Source of the DNA: Bianquea renquensis
Lineage (GTDB): Bacteria; Bacillota; Clostridia; Lachnospirales; Bianqueaceae
Length of the DNA stretch: 64,000 nucleotides
Direction of reading: 5' to 3'
NCBI RefSeq assembly: GCF_014384895.1
Contig: NZ_JACRSQ010000011.1
Location: 60,562 to 124,561, forward strand
Under the pieces are notes generated by a model. It was not told the origin of the DNA. It worked only from the letters and a program-made list of their open reading frames with translations, and did no database searches. The position numbers and the translations under genes are program-made. This document shows, piece after piece, positions 26,477-35,698 of this stretch. Each line of letters starts with the position of its first letter. Position 1 is the stretch's first letter.

Positions 26477-28303
26477 ATGTCTGACCGAACAACGGCCATT
26501 GAAAATGATATCCTATCAACACAAAAGCCTGCTCTAAAGAATCTTGTGAGAATGTGGATATATGTTGTAAAGAATTCAAAAACAGTTGCGCTACTCTATT
26601 TAGGGCTTTATATTCTGTTGTCTCTGCTACGCCCACTGTCTGCTGTCCTGTGGGGGCGATATGTGGACTCATTATCGGGTGAAGTGCCCTATGAATCGTT
26701 AATAGGGGTTCTTTTGCTTCTTCTAGGCTATTATCTCATCAATATTGTGACGGATATATTATATCGCTGTCTTGAAGGGCAGGAAGACATCGAGCAGTTT
26801 AATATTGTACAGGAAAACCGTTTTCAAGAGCGTATTCTCTCCAATGTATACCGAAAACTCAACCGGATTCAATATGAATATTGGGAAGTCCCCCAGATGA
26901 ATGATATCGTGAATCGAAATATGCAATTTATGAATTCTCGAGGGAATGGAATCAGCAAAGCGGTTATGCAGCAAAGCTATGCCATTGTAGCGAAAGCCAT
27001 ATCCGTCATCTCGATTGCAGCTACTTTGTATATCTATAGCCCCTGGCTGTGTCTCATCTTACTTGTCCTGCCTTTACCAGTTTTTTTTACCATTTTCGTC
27101 GATGAAAAAATTCGGTACAAATTTATTCAAGATAATTCAAAGCTTCAGCGCAAAGCAAACTATTATCAAGATATCATGCTCGGCGCCGGGGCAAAAGAGA
27201 TTAAGACAATGGGGCTGCACGATTTTTTTTATGATAAATGGAAGAAACAGATCGAACACTATACCAAAAACGAAAAAAAACTTTACCGCAGCAGTACGAT
27301 ACTAAATTGCCTTACTTCTTTCATCACCAATCTGGCCAATATTGGAGCCTGTTTTCTCGCGATCCTGTTAATGACGGCTGGCAAAATCACGGTCGGCGCC
27401 TTGAGTGCGGTTTTATCCTTGATATCAACTCTACTATCGGACGTAGGGAGCCTTATCACGGGGATCGCCCAGTTCGTATCGAAACGCAATGAGGCAACGA
27501 CATTTTTTCAAATTATGGATTTGAAGGAAGGCTTGGAAGAAAATAAGGAAGATCCGAATCTAACCATAGAGCAGATACAATTCAATACGGTTTCATATCG
27601 GTATCCCATGACGGATCAGGCCGTTTTAGATGATATCAACATTACGATCCGCAGAGGAGAAAGAGTGGCGTTAGTAGGGGAAAACGGAGCCGGAAAGACC
27701 ACGTTTGTCAACTTACTGACAGGGATATTGGAGCCATCAAAGGGTTTGATTTCCTTTAATGGTCTGGATTCCGCCCTGTTAAGCTGTGAAAGCAAATTCT
27801 CGGCTACAAGTTGTGTCGTCCAGTTGCCATCCAAATATACAACGTTTACCGTTGGGGACAATGTGTATTTGGGGGACACGCATAGGCCGCGCAACGAAAA
27901 GCGGATTGAGGAAGCTTTGGAATTTGGGGGCATCAGCGCTGCAATGAAAAACGAGCTTCTAGGGAAGGACGTCGGCGGACGCGATATCTCAGGCGGGCAA
28001 TGGCAAAAATTATCAATCAGCAGGGCATATTATCGAAATAGGAGCATAATTGTTCTTGATGAACCGACCAGCAATCTTGATCCGTTAGCAGAATCTGAGA
28101 TATTCCAAAAGTATATTGATTTAGCGGGGGATAGGACTGTTGTATTTGTAACTCACCGAATCTCCGTTGCCGCACTGGCGCAAAGGATTATAGTTTTTGA
28201 TAAGGGAAGAATTGTAGGGGATGGGACACACGATGAACTGATTAAAAATAATAGGGTCTATGCAAGGCTGTATCATGAGCAGTCAAAATGGTATGACCGT
28301 TAA
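26477..28303 (+). CDS. ABC exporter half-transporter (membrane plus ATPase), partner
   Basis: A 608-residue half-transporter with about six helices (residues 30-320) and an ATPase domain. Walker A is GENGAGKTT, the signature DISGGQWQK, Walker B SIIVLDEPTSNLD and the switch His is in VTHR. Both sites look intact, so neither subunit is visibly degenerate. CGGAGGG precedes the ATG, 42 bases after the first ABC gene; no terminator lies between. It ends the AT-rich block. Confidence 0.9.
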   Translation: MSDRTTAIENDILSTQKPALKNLVRMWIYVVKNSKTVALLYLGLYILLSLLRPLSAVLWGRYVDSLSGEVPYESLIGVLLLLLGYYLINIVTDILYRCLEGQEDIEQFNIVQENRFQERILSNVYRKLNRIQYEYWEVPQMNDIVNRNMQFMNSRGNGISKAVMQQSYAIVAKAISVISIAATLYIYSPWLCLILLVLPLPVFFTIFVDEKIRYKFIQDNSKLQRKANYYQDIMLGAGAKEIKTMGLHDFFYDKWKKQIEHYTKNEKKLYRSSTILNCLTSFITNLANIGACFLAILLMTAGKITVGALSAVLSLISTLLSDVGSLITGIAQFVSKRNEATTFFQIMDLKEGLEENKEDPNLTIEQIQFNTVSYRYPMTDQAVLDDINITIRRGERVALVGENGAGKTTFVNLLTGILEPSKGLISFNGLDSALLSCESKFSATSCVVQLPSKYTTFTVGDNVYLGDTHRPRNEKRIEEALEFGGISAAMKNELLGKDVGGRDISGGQWQKLSISRAYYRNRSIIVLDEPTSNLDPLAESEIFQKYIDLAGDRTVVFVTHRISVAALAQRIIVFDKGRIVGDGTHDELIKNNRVYARLYHEQSKWYDR

Positions 28304-28313
28304 AAATACGCAC

Positions 28314-28342
28314 TTTACAAAAATGTATACTCCTGTTATGAT
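28314..28342 (+). promoter_or_regulatory. Promoter of the multi-helix membrane protein
   Basis: TTTACA (28314-28319), 17 bases, TATGAT (28337-28342). Confidence 0.6.
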
Positions 28343-28372
28343 AGAAAAATGACAGAATCCAGGAGGAGTTTC

Positions 28373-29071
28373 ATGGGAGAGATCATCGCGGCGCGTTCCA
28401 TGAACACGCTATACATCATCGTGGATGTTGTAATTCTGACCCTGCTCGCCATTTTGTTGCTGATCAAGAAGCGAAGGCTTACATTTTTGTTTGGAGTGGC
28501 GGGCGGACTGCTTTATTTCGCAGTGGATTACGGGATTTTCTATTTGGCCTTGGGAACGAGGCAGGTTGTGGGAGCGAATCCCGCCGTATTCTTGTTCTGG
28601 TTAAGTATGAGTTTTGGATTTACCAACTTTGTATGGATATGGGTATGGCTGAATCGGGACCTATACTTTAAGGAATTTACGCTGCTTATTGTAGCGGGAT
28701 GGATGTGCAGCGGCCTGCTCAGCCAAAACTTTGGAGGGAGCTTTCAGGCCATTGAGATCAGCCGGGGAACCGCTTCCTATCACGGGGTTATGGCCGCCAT
28801 TCTGTTTGTAGGCTACGCGATTGTTTGCGTGTACAACATGGCGGTGCGGGATCAGGGGAAGCGAATCAACGTCTTGTGGCTTCTCGCCACGGGCATTGGG
28901 GTACAATTTGGCTGGGAGGCAGCGCTACTTCTCTGTGGGATCCGGCCTGCGGGCATTGGTCCGCTCATTGTCAATTCCCTGATCGAAACCAATTTAGGCG
29001 TACCCTATATTTACTTTATTCAAAACGAAATTTATAAGAGGCGGAGAGAGGACCTTTCGCCTGTTCAATAA
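28373..29071 (+). CDS. Integral membrane protein, unknown function
   Basis: A 232-residue protein with about seven predicted transmembrane helices and short loops; the C-terminus is basic (YKRRREDLSPVQ). No catalytic motif is recognised. The longest frame opens at 28349, but AGGAGGAG just before ATG 28373 sets the start. It has its own promoter and returns to the GC-richer codon use of the chromosome. A dispersed-repeat copy starts 13 bases after its stop. Confidence 0.8.
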   Translation: MGEIIAARSMNTLYIIVDVVILTLLAILLLIKKRRLTFLFGVAGGLLYFAVDYGIFYLALGTRQVVGANPAVFLFWLSMSFGFTNFVWIWVWLNRDLYFKEFTLLIVAGWMCSGLLSQNFGGSFQAIEISRGTASYHGVMAAILFVGYAIVCVYNMAVRDQGKRINVLWLLATGIGVQFGWEAALLLCGIRPAGIGPLIVNSLIETNLGVPYIYFIQNEIYKRRREDLSPVQ

Positions 29072-29083
29072 ACAAAACATATA

Positions 29084-29255
29084 CTGTCGGGAAAAGGATC
29101 GTTCTGCTCCTACATATATTTGGAAGACTGCTCGCCGGCGTGCATTTTGAATGTCGTTTCACTGCCGGCATGGTCGTTTCGAAGGTGGAGTGGAGGAATT
29201 TGTCGCTGTGTGCCCGCTGGACGCAGTCGTTTTTCGCCTCGCCGGCGTGCAAAAA
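29084..29255 (-). repeat. Inverted single-unit copy of the 107-base repeat with its terminal segment
   Basis: Read leftward, this carries one 107-base unit (GCACGCCGGCGAGGCG to GCACGCCGGCGAGCAG) followed by the terminal segment ending in CGATCCTTTTCCCGACAG. Both parts match the array end at about 649-817 with scattered substitutions. It sits between the stop of a membrane protein gene and the ldh terminator, so it occupies purely intergenic space. Confidence 0.88.
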
Positions 29256-29292
29256 GGGGGCTGTCGCTGAACTACGTTTTCAGGACAGCCCC
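29251..29292 (-). terminator. Intrinsic terminator of ldh
   Basis: Read leftward: GGGGCTGTC and GACAGCCCC enclose an inner CTGAA/TTCAG hairpin, followed by CTTTTT. Confidence 0.85.
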
Positions 29293-29300
29293 ATCTCCTC

Positions 29301-30251
29301 TTAAAATCCGATTTCTTTTGCGAGCTTTCTCAGTTTTTGGGCAGAGTCTCGAAATGCGGCGGTTTCCAAATCATCCAACTGAATTTCCAACACTTTTTCC
29401 ACGCCTTCATGGTCAACGATGGTCGGCAGGCTCAGGCAGACGTCTTTGACCCCGTACTCACCTTGCATCAGCGTAGAGACCGTGAGGATGGAATTCTCAT
29501 TGCCAATAATACATTCCACGATTCGGCGCACGGCCAAAGCCACAGCGTAAAAGGTAGCCCCTTTCTTCCCTATAATCTCGTAGGCGGCGTTTTTGACAGC
29601 CTGGTAGAGCTTATCCGTGTCGTCCAGGCCGCATCCATCACAGCGTTTACACGACTTGCAGAATTCATCGAGGCTCATACCGGCAATGCTGGTGGAGCTC
29701 CAGGCCGCCACCTCGGAATCCCCGTGCTCACCAATAATATAGGTGTGGACGTTCCGGAGATCCACCTTTGCGCGCTCCCCAATCATATATTTAAGGCGGG
29801 ATGTATCCAGCACCGTCCCTGAACCGATAACTTTATGGGGAGAAAAATCCGAGAGCTTGTAGGTGATATAGGTGAGGATGTCCACAGGATTGGTGACGAC
29901 CAACAGAATGGTATCGTCATGACAGTATTTTGTGATCTGCTGAATGATATCTTTGAAGATAGCCGTATTCCGCTGCAGAAGAGCGATTCTTGTCTCGCCA
30001 GGCTTTTGGTTTGCACCGGCGGTGATGATGACGATGTCGGAACCGCGGATCTGCTCATAGTCACCGGCGACAATGGTCATAGGCGAGATAAATGACATGC
30101 CGTGGTTCATATCCAAAACATCGCCCTCGGCTTTATCCCGGTTGATATCGAGAATAACGATCTCGGAGGCAACCGCGCCGAGCATCAAGGTATAGGCAGT
30201 TGTCGACCCCACTAGGCCATCCCCGATAATGGAAATTTTTCCTTTGAACAA
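29301..30251 (-). CDS. ldh: L-lactate dehydrogenase
   Basis: About 316 residues, reducing pyruvate to L-lactate with NADH during fermentation. The Rossmann motif is IIGDGLVGST (third Gly retained, first segment GDG), NAD contacts TNPVDILTY, and the catalytic segment GEHGDSEV holds the proton-acceptor His. SRLKYMIGERAKVD is also typical. The frame reaches GTG 30260, but AAAGGA would be only one base from it; TTG at 30251 is ten bases from the same site, so the start is uncertain. An insert CKSCKRCDGCGLDD with four Cys (about 215-228) is a clostridial oddity. Monocistronic. Confidence 0.93.
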   Translation of the reverse strand: MFKGKISIIGDGLVGSTTAYTLMLGAVASEIVILDINRDKAEGDVLDMNHGMSFISPMTIVAGDYEQIRGSDIVIITAGANQKPGETRIALLQRNTAIFKDIIQQITKYCHDDTILLVVTNPVDILTYITYKLSDFSPHKVIGSGTVLDTSRLKYMIGERAKVDLRNVHTYIIGEHGDSEVAAWSSTSIAGMSLDEFCKSCKRCDGCGLDDTDKLYQAVKNAAYEIIGKKGATFYAVALAVRRIVECIIGNENSILTVSTLMQGEYGVKDVCLSLPTIVDHEGVEKVLEIQLDDLETAAFRDSAQKLRKLAKEIGF

Positions 30252-30455
30252 TAAAGTCACGTCCTTTCGAGTCTGTCAAATGAATGCAATACGCTTAGGA
30301 AACGTATACTATTTTGGGTTGATTCTCAAAAAATATGCATTCCGCAGGAAGGAGGCATCACAATCCATAGGAATTTTTGCATTCTAATTTCTTTATCCTG
30401 GGATGTCGCACAAAGAGAATAGGGGCCTTTGATGAAGATTATGGATTTTGACAAA

Positions 30456-30484
30456 TTGTAAAAAGAAGCCGGATATGGTACAAT
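30456..30484 (+). promoter_or_regulatory. Possible promoter facing the end of the AI-2E gene
   Basis: TTGTAA, 17 bases, TACAAT (30479-30484). A ten-codon frame after AGAGGGAAG follows. It could give a short transcript antisense to the end of the gene at 30523; nothing more supports it. Confidence 0.25.
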
Positions 30485-30522
30485 CGAACAAAGAGGGAAG
30501 TCCCATGCACCGGTTCATAGCG

Positions 30523-31677
30523 CTACGAATGCCTTGAAACCTTAGGACGAAGATGGGAGAAGCGGGGCGGAATCTGCCCAAGGAATCCCTCCGAATTTGG
30601 CTCCCGGCTTCGCTGATATTCTGTAATCAGAGTGCAGGCCACCTGCGCTGCGGGAACGGCTAAGATCATCCCAACCCCGCCGAAGAGAAGTCCGCCGCAG
30701 GTGACAGAAGCTAAAACCCAGAAAGGGCTGACGCCGGACAGATCCCCAAGAATTTTGGGCCCGATCAAAAAATTGTCTAGCTGCTGCCCGGCGATGATGA
30801 TGGCCAGCACCGCTATCGTTTCCGGCACGCCTTCAAAAAGCGAAAGCAGAAGACAGGGGAGCGCGCCGAGCAAGGGGCCGATGTAAGGGATTATATTGGT
30901 GATACCGATTAGGAAGCTAAAGAGACCCGGGTAAGGAATTTCAAGGCGGAAGATCAGATTGACCAGCAGAATGGAAATATATGCGATCATACCTAAAATA
31001 AAGCAGGCAATACATTTTCCTGTGATGAAATTCCGCAGGGCTTCGTTTATAATTTCTAGAAAATTCAAGAGTCGATCCGCCACCCGAACCGGGATGGTTT
31101 TGTATAAAAATTTTGCAATGCTACAACCCAGTCCTGAGGAATCTTTTAAGGCATAATACGCCATGAAGAGGGAGAGAAAGAAAAAACTCAGAACTTCAAA
31201 GAAGCTTGCCACCGATCCCAAGAGATTGGTGGAGTATTTCATCAGGGGTGATACATACCGGCTTAGCAGTTCCGGTATATTCTGTGCCAATTTCTGAGGC
31301 AGCCCGCTATGGATCACATTGCGGATCCAGGGCATGGCGGCGATGTGATCCAGCAGCGCGGTATAATCCTTCGGCAGAATCTCTGCCACGTTGGTCACGA
31401 TGGCGGGGATCAGAGTCCCCACCACAAAGGCGAGGATGGCCAATAAGAAACAATAGCTGACCAGGACCGCCAGCGCCCGGGGAAGATGTAAATTTTGGCT
31501 GAGCCAATTGACGATGGGCTGTAGCAGGTATATAATGATGAGAGCGACCATAAGAGGTTTGCCCGCATTAAAGAGCCACTGAAGAGCCCCCTCATGGAAG
31601 AGAAATCGGGCGAAGAGGAGTATGCCGGCTACGCAAGCCAGCAGGCCAACACGATTGTGATTTCGGTTAAAACCCAT
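30523..31677 (-). CDS. AI-2E family transporter
   Basis: A 384-residue membrane protein with about eight helices, matching the AI-2E/PerM family. Typical segments are LLQPIVNWLSQNLHLPRALAVLVSY (about 58-82), ILLVNLIFRLEIPYPGLFSFLIGITNIIPYIGP and FLIGPKILGDLSGVSPFWVLASVTCGGLLFGGVGMILAVP. AAAGGAGG precedes the ATG at 31677; the 24 extra residues of the longest frame have no ribosome site. Members export small molecules or sodium; the name does not prove autoinducer transport. Divergent from pgi. Confidence 0.9.
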   Translation of the reverse strand: MGFNRNHNRVGLLACVAGILLFARFLFHEGALQWLFNAGKPLMVALIIIYLLQPIVNWLSQNLHLPRALAVLVSYCFLLAILAFVVGTLIPAIVTNVAEILPKDYTALLDHIAAMPWIRNVIHSGLPQKLAQNIPELLSRYVSPLMKYSTNLLGSVASFFEVLSFFFLSLFMAYYALKDSSGLGCSIAKFLYKTIPVRVADRLLNFLEIINEALRNFITGKCIACFILGMIAYISILLVNLIFRLEIPYPGLFSFLIGITNIIPYIGPLLGALPCLLLSLFEGVPETIAVLAIIIAGQQLDNFLIGPKILGDLSGVSPFWVLASVTCGGLLFGGVGMILAVPAAQVACTLITEYQRSREPNSEGFLGQIPPRFSHLRPKVSRHS

Positions 31678-31793
31678 GGATGGACCTCCTTTAGGCGGGT
31701 CATACTTGTTTGTATTAAAAATATGAGAATGACGATATTCGCCGAGCAAAACAGCTGGTGTTATCTATAATCTATGTACAGGAGGAGTAACCT

Positions 31794-33230
31794 ATGTCTG
31801 CGTATATGAACGAAGATTTCCAGGAAAAAATGAAGCTTCGCCTCAATTTTAACAATATGATGGAGGCCTTTGTCGGGGAGAAAGGAATTCAGGAGGAGGA
31901 GATTGCGGCCATTGCGGCTGAGATCGAGGACGCCGAGAAAGCGATGGTCGCAAAGCGGGCCAATGGAGGGATGGATTGGAGGGATCTGCCCTACAACCAG
32001 GATCAAGTTGTGGAGGACATTTTGGAATACGCGGCATGGGCGAAAGAGGAATTTGATGCGTTTGTCGTGCTGGGAATCGGCGGATCCGCTCTGGGGCCTA
32101 TCGCGTTGCAGCAAGCGCTGAATCATCCCTATTATAATGAGCTATCCAAGGAGAAGAGAGGCGGCTGGCCTAAGTTTTATGTGGCGGACAATGTGGACCC
32201 GGAGCGGTTGGTCTACCTGTTCCAGACCATCGATCCGGCCAGGACGCTGTTTAACGTGACATCCAAGTCCGGTGGCACCTCTGAGACCATGTCCCAGTTT
32301 ATGATTATTAAATCCATGTTGGAAGAACAGCTGGGCAAAGAAGAGGCGGCGAAACATATCGTATGCACCACGGATGCAGAAAAGGGAAATCTGCGGCCGA
32401 TCTGCGATCAGGAAGGATATAAGAGCTTCGTCATTCCTGCCGGTGTTGGCGGACGCTTTTCTGAGCTAACTCCTGTTGGCTTGCTACCCGCAGCCATGAC
32501 CGGTATCGATATTAAGGAACTTCTGGCGGGCGCAGCGTTTATGGATGAGCAGTGCAAGGAAGAGGACACGTACCGCAATATTGGCCATATGTATGGGATC
32601 TTGAGCTATCTCGCCATGAAGCAGGGCAAGAACATCCAGGTTATGATGCCCTACGCGGATTCACTGAAGTATATGGCGGACTGGTTTGCCCAGCTCTGGG
32701 CTGAGTCCCTTGGCAAAAAGTATAACAATGACGGTCAGGAAGTCTTCGCTGGACAGACTCCCGTAAAGGCACTGGGCGTTACGGACCAGCATTCCCAGGT
32801 TCAGCTGTACGCCGAGGGGCCCTTCGACAAGATGATTGTCTTCCTCGGGGTGGATCAATACCGGGAGGAGATTGTCATACCGAAAATTTATGGGGAGATT
32901 CCCTCTCTGGGATTCCTGGGCGGAGCCAGCCATAGCCAGCTGATTCAGACAGAGCAGATGGCAACAGAGTACGCACTGTTGAAGGCGGGTAAGATGAATA
33001 TGACGTTGACGGTTCCACAGGTCAATGCCTTTACCATGGGAGAACTGCTCTATCTGTTCGAGGTGGCGACGGCTTTTGCAGGGGAGCTGCTGCAAATCAA
33101 TGCTTTCGACCAACCTGGAGTTGAGGGTGGAAAGAACGCCACCTACGCCATGTTTGGACGTCCAGGGTATGAGGACGTGAAGAAAGAATTGGACAGCCGC
33201 CCGGAGGCGGATGCAAGATTCATCATTTAG
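31794..33230 (+). CDS. pgi: Glucose-6-phosphate isomerase
   Basis: A 478-residue glycolytic enzyme interconverting glucose-6-phosphate and fructose-6-phosphate. Seen are VLGIGGSALGPIALQQ (about 92-107), NVTSKSGGTSETMSQF (sugar-phosphate site), VGGRFSELTPVGLLPAA and QLYAEGPFDKMIVF, with the terminal FDQPGVEGGKNATYAMFGR holding the conserved Gly-Lys. AGGAGGAG precedes the ATG. It has its own terminator at 33250. Confidence 0.96.
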   Translation: MSAYMNEDFQEKMKLRLNFNNMMEAFVGEKGIQEEEIAAIAAEIEDAEKAMVAKRANGGMDWRDLPYNQDQVVEDILEYAAWAKEEFDAFVVLGIGGSALGPIALQQALNHPYYNELSKEKRGGWPKFYVADNVDPERLVYLFQTIDPARTLFNVTSKSGGTSETMSQFMIIKSMLEEQLGKEEAAKHIVCTTDAEKGNLRPICDQEGYKSFVIPAGVGGRFSELTPVGLLPAAMTGIDIKELLAGAAFMDEQCKEEDTYRNIGHMYGILSYLAMKQGKNIQVMMPYADSLKYMADWFAQLWAESLGKKYNNDGQEVFAGQTPVKALGVTDQHSQVQLYAEGPFDKMIVFLGVDQYREEIVIPKIYGEIPSLGFLGGASHSQLIQTEQMATEYALLKAGKMNMTLTVPQVNAFTMGELLYLFEVATAFAGELLQINAFDQPGVEGGKNATYAMFGRPGYEDVKKELDSRPEADARFII

Positions 33231-33249
33231 CACTTTGTGAATCGAATGA

Positions 33250-33278
33250 AAGGTGTCAGGATTGTCCTGGCACCTTTT
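33250..33278 (+). terminator. Intrinsic terminator of pgi
   Basis: AAAGGTGTCAGGA and TCCTGGCACCTTT pair with one mismatch around TTG, then T. Confidence 0.8.
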
Positions 33279-33337
33279 TGAACTTTAGGACAACTCCAAC
33301 CGTAGAGATTGGACTGACAAGCCGAATGGAGGGCGTT

Positions 33338-35698
33338 ATGGAGATCACAAGCTGGAAATTTTGCCGGGGGGAGTGCCCGGGGGCTGAGCAACAGGATTAC
33401 GATGATGTGCGGTGGGAGACGGTCTGTGTCCCTCACGATTGGAGCATCGAGGGAAGCTTTCGGGAAGACGAGGCGGCGGGCGGTTCTGGAGGCTATCTGC
33501 CTACGGGAATCGGATGGTATCGCACCACCTTTGCGGTGGAGGCTCCTTCAGGTGAAGCCAAGGTGTTCTTAGGGTTTGATGGAGTGTACCGGTGTGCGCA
33601 GATATGGGTCAATGGACATCTGGCAGGACGCCATGCCAATGGATATACAGGGTATCTCCTGGATATCACCCCCTGGGTTCTGACGCGGGAACAGAATTGT
33701 CTGGCCGTTCGAGTGGACAACTCGCATCAGCCGGAATCGAGATGGTATACGGGTTCAGGGTTGTATCGGAGCGTGCGTCTGATCATTACCGGCCTACTTC
33801 ATTTCCGGCCCTATGGCGTGCGGGTGGAGACGCCCGTCATCACAAGCGACCTTGCCATGCCGCTGGCAGAGGCCGTGATTCTCAATGAGGCCCCGGACGC
33901 CATAGAATTTTCACTGTATAATACGATTTTAGATCCACAGGGGGAGCACGTCACGACGACGGAGACGCTGTACAGGCTAAGGGCTGGCGAGGAAGTCCGG
34001 CTGCTAGATGAGCTTCTGCGGATTCAGGCGCCGAAGCTGTGGTCTACGGAAGATCCACAGGTCTACACATTGAAAAGCTCCATCTGGGTGGATGGACAGC
34101 GGGTGGACGAGCAGGTTGCTACATTTGGGATCCGGGAGGCAGCGTTTACGGCAAGGGAAGGTTTTGTCCTAAATGGCGAGCCAACTCTGATGAAGGGGGT
34201 TTGCCTGCATCATGACGGCGGTCTGGTGGGCGCCGCTGTTCCAAGGCGGGTGTTGGAGAGACGGCTGGCCCTGCTTAAGGAGATGGGCTGCAACGCCATT
34301 CGCACAAGCCATAATCCGCCGTCGCCAGAATTTTTAGATCTCTGCGACCGGATGGGCTTCCTCGTCATGGAAGAACTCTATGACGAGTGGATGATAACCA
34401 AACCCAAGGGGACCCAAACCCGCTATGGCGTGTCTGAATTTTTCCAGGAAACGGTTGTCCAGGATGTACTTTTTACAGTGCGCAGGGATCGAAATCATCC
34501 CTGTATTGTGATCTGGAGCGCTGGGAATGAGGTTCCGGAGCAATCGGAGCCGGACGGAATCTTGATATTGGCAAAGCTAAAGGAGCTGATTGCGCGGGAG
34601 GATGCCAGGCCCGTCACCGTGGGCTGCGACCGCATTGCCAGTCAGGATGGACAAGCGGCTTTACCAGAATTTTTGGCGCTGCAGGATGTGATTGGCTATA
34701 ATTATGCAGATCGCTGGGGAGAGAGGCGGGAACTGGCCTCCGAAGCCGATCATGTTGCGGATCCTACACGCTGCTTTATCGGAACGGAGGACTCGGCCGT
34801 TCGGATGATCCGCGGGGAGTACCAAGTGGACAGGGAGAATCCATACAGCGCTTGTCTGCCGGATCTGGAACGGATGTGGAAATATACAGTGACGCGGAAT
34901 CACGTAGCCGGCACGTTTCTCTGGGCTGGGATCGATTATTGGGGCGAGGCAAACTGGCCTTGTGTGGCGTCGAATTTCGGGCAGATGGATACATGCGGAT
35001 TTCCCAAGATGGGATACTATTTCTATCAGAGCCTTTGGACGGAAGCGCCCATGGTGAAGCTATTCCCTCATTGGAACTGGGAGGGGCGAGAGGGGGAGCC
35101 AATCCCCGTCGTGTGCTTTACCAATTGTGATTACGTGGAGCTTTTCTTAAATGGCCGATTTCTGGGCAGGCAAAGCTATGAGTTCCCCAGACTCGGAATG
35201 AATATGGCATTTGGCTGCTATGATCGCCCCAATCGGGTGGTGACCACAGGAGATTTGCATCTGACGTGGCAGGTTCCCTACGAGCCGGGTGAATTGCGAG
35301 TGCTGGCGTATCGCGGGGGGAGCCTTGCGGCGGAGGATACGGCGAGGACGGCCAAGAGCCCGAAACGCTTCCAGATTCAGTGTGAGCAGGAGATTTTTGC
35401 TGGCGAAGAGGATATCGCCCATGTGGCAGTGGACATTGTGGATAAAAATGGGGTTATCGTCCCGGATGCCTCGATGAAGGTCCAATTTGCCGTAGAGGGG
35501 CCAGGCGTATTGGTGGGAGTGGACAATGGAAACCCAATGTGCCATAAAAGCCGAAGAGGAACGGTCATACGTGCCTTTCATGGCAAATGCCTGGCTATCA
35601 TCCGGGGAACCGGGGACGAGGGAATTATCCGGGTTCTGATTCAGGCTAAAAAACTCGAACCGGCTGAGATGCGTATTGTGTGTAAGAGAAGGAAATGA
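33338..35698 (+). CDS. Glycoside hydrolase family 2 enzyme (beta-galactosidase-like)
   Basis: A 786-residue intracellular glycosidase. The N-terminal sugar-binding domain includes VPHDWSIEGSF (about 26-36) and WYRTTF. An Ig-like domain is followed by the TIM barrel: GVCLHHDGGLVGAAV, NAIRTSHNPPSPEFLDLCDRMGF, the acid/base Glu in WSAGNEVPE (about 398-406) and the likely nucleophile Glu in FIGTEDSA. C-terminal beta domains follow. No signal peptide. GGAGGG before ATG 33338 sets the start. It overlaps the next gene by four bases (ATGA), so the two are cotranscribed, an odd pairing of sugar hydrolase and helicase. Substrate linkage cannot be assigned. Confidence 0.9.
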   Translation: MEITSWKFCRGECPGAEQQDYDDVRWETVCVPHDWSIEGSFREDEAAGGSGGYLPTGIGWYRTTFAVEAPSGEAKVFLGFDGVYRCAQIWVNGHLAGRHANGYTGYLLDITPWVLTREQNCLAVRVDNSHQPESRWYTGSGLYRSVRLIITGLLHFRPYGVRVETPVITSDLAMPLAEAVILNEAPDAIEFSLYNTILDPQGEHVTTTETLYRLRAGEEVRLLDELLRIQAPKLWSTEDPQVYTLKSSIWVDGQRVDEQVATFGIREAAFTAREGFVLNGEPTLMKGVCLHHDGGLVGAAVPRRVLERRLALLKEMGCNAIRTSHNPPSPEFLDLCDRMGFLVMEELYDEWMITKPKGTQTRYGVSEFFQETVVQDVLFTVRRDRNHPCIVIWSAGNEVPEQSEPDGILILAKLKELIAREDARPVTVGCDRIASQDGQAALPEFLALQDVIGYNYADRWGERRELASEADHVADPTRCFIGTEDSAVRMIRGEYQVDRENPYSACLPDLERMWKYTVTRNHVAGTFLWAGIDYWGEANWPCVASNFGQMDTCGFPKMGYYFYQSLWTEAPMVKLFPHWNWEGREGEPIPVVCFTNCDYVELFLNGRFLGRQSYEFPRLGMNMAFGCYDRPNRVVTTGDLHLTWQVPYEPGELRVLAYRGGSLAAEDTARTAKSPKRFQIQCEQEIFAGEEDIAHVAVDIVDKNGVIVPDASMKVQFAVEGPGVLVGVDNGNPMCHKSRRGTVIRAFHGKCLAIIRGTGDEGIIRVLIQAKKLEPAEMRIVCKRRK

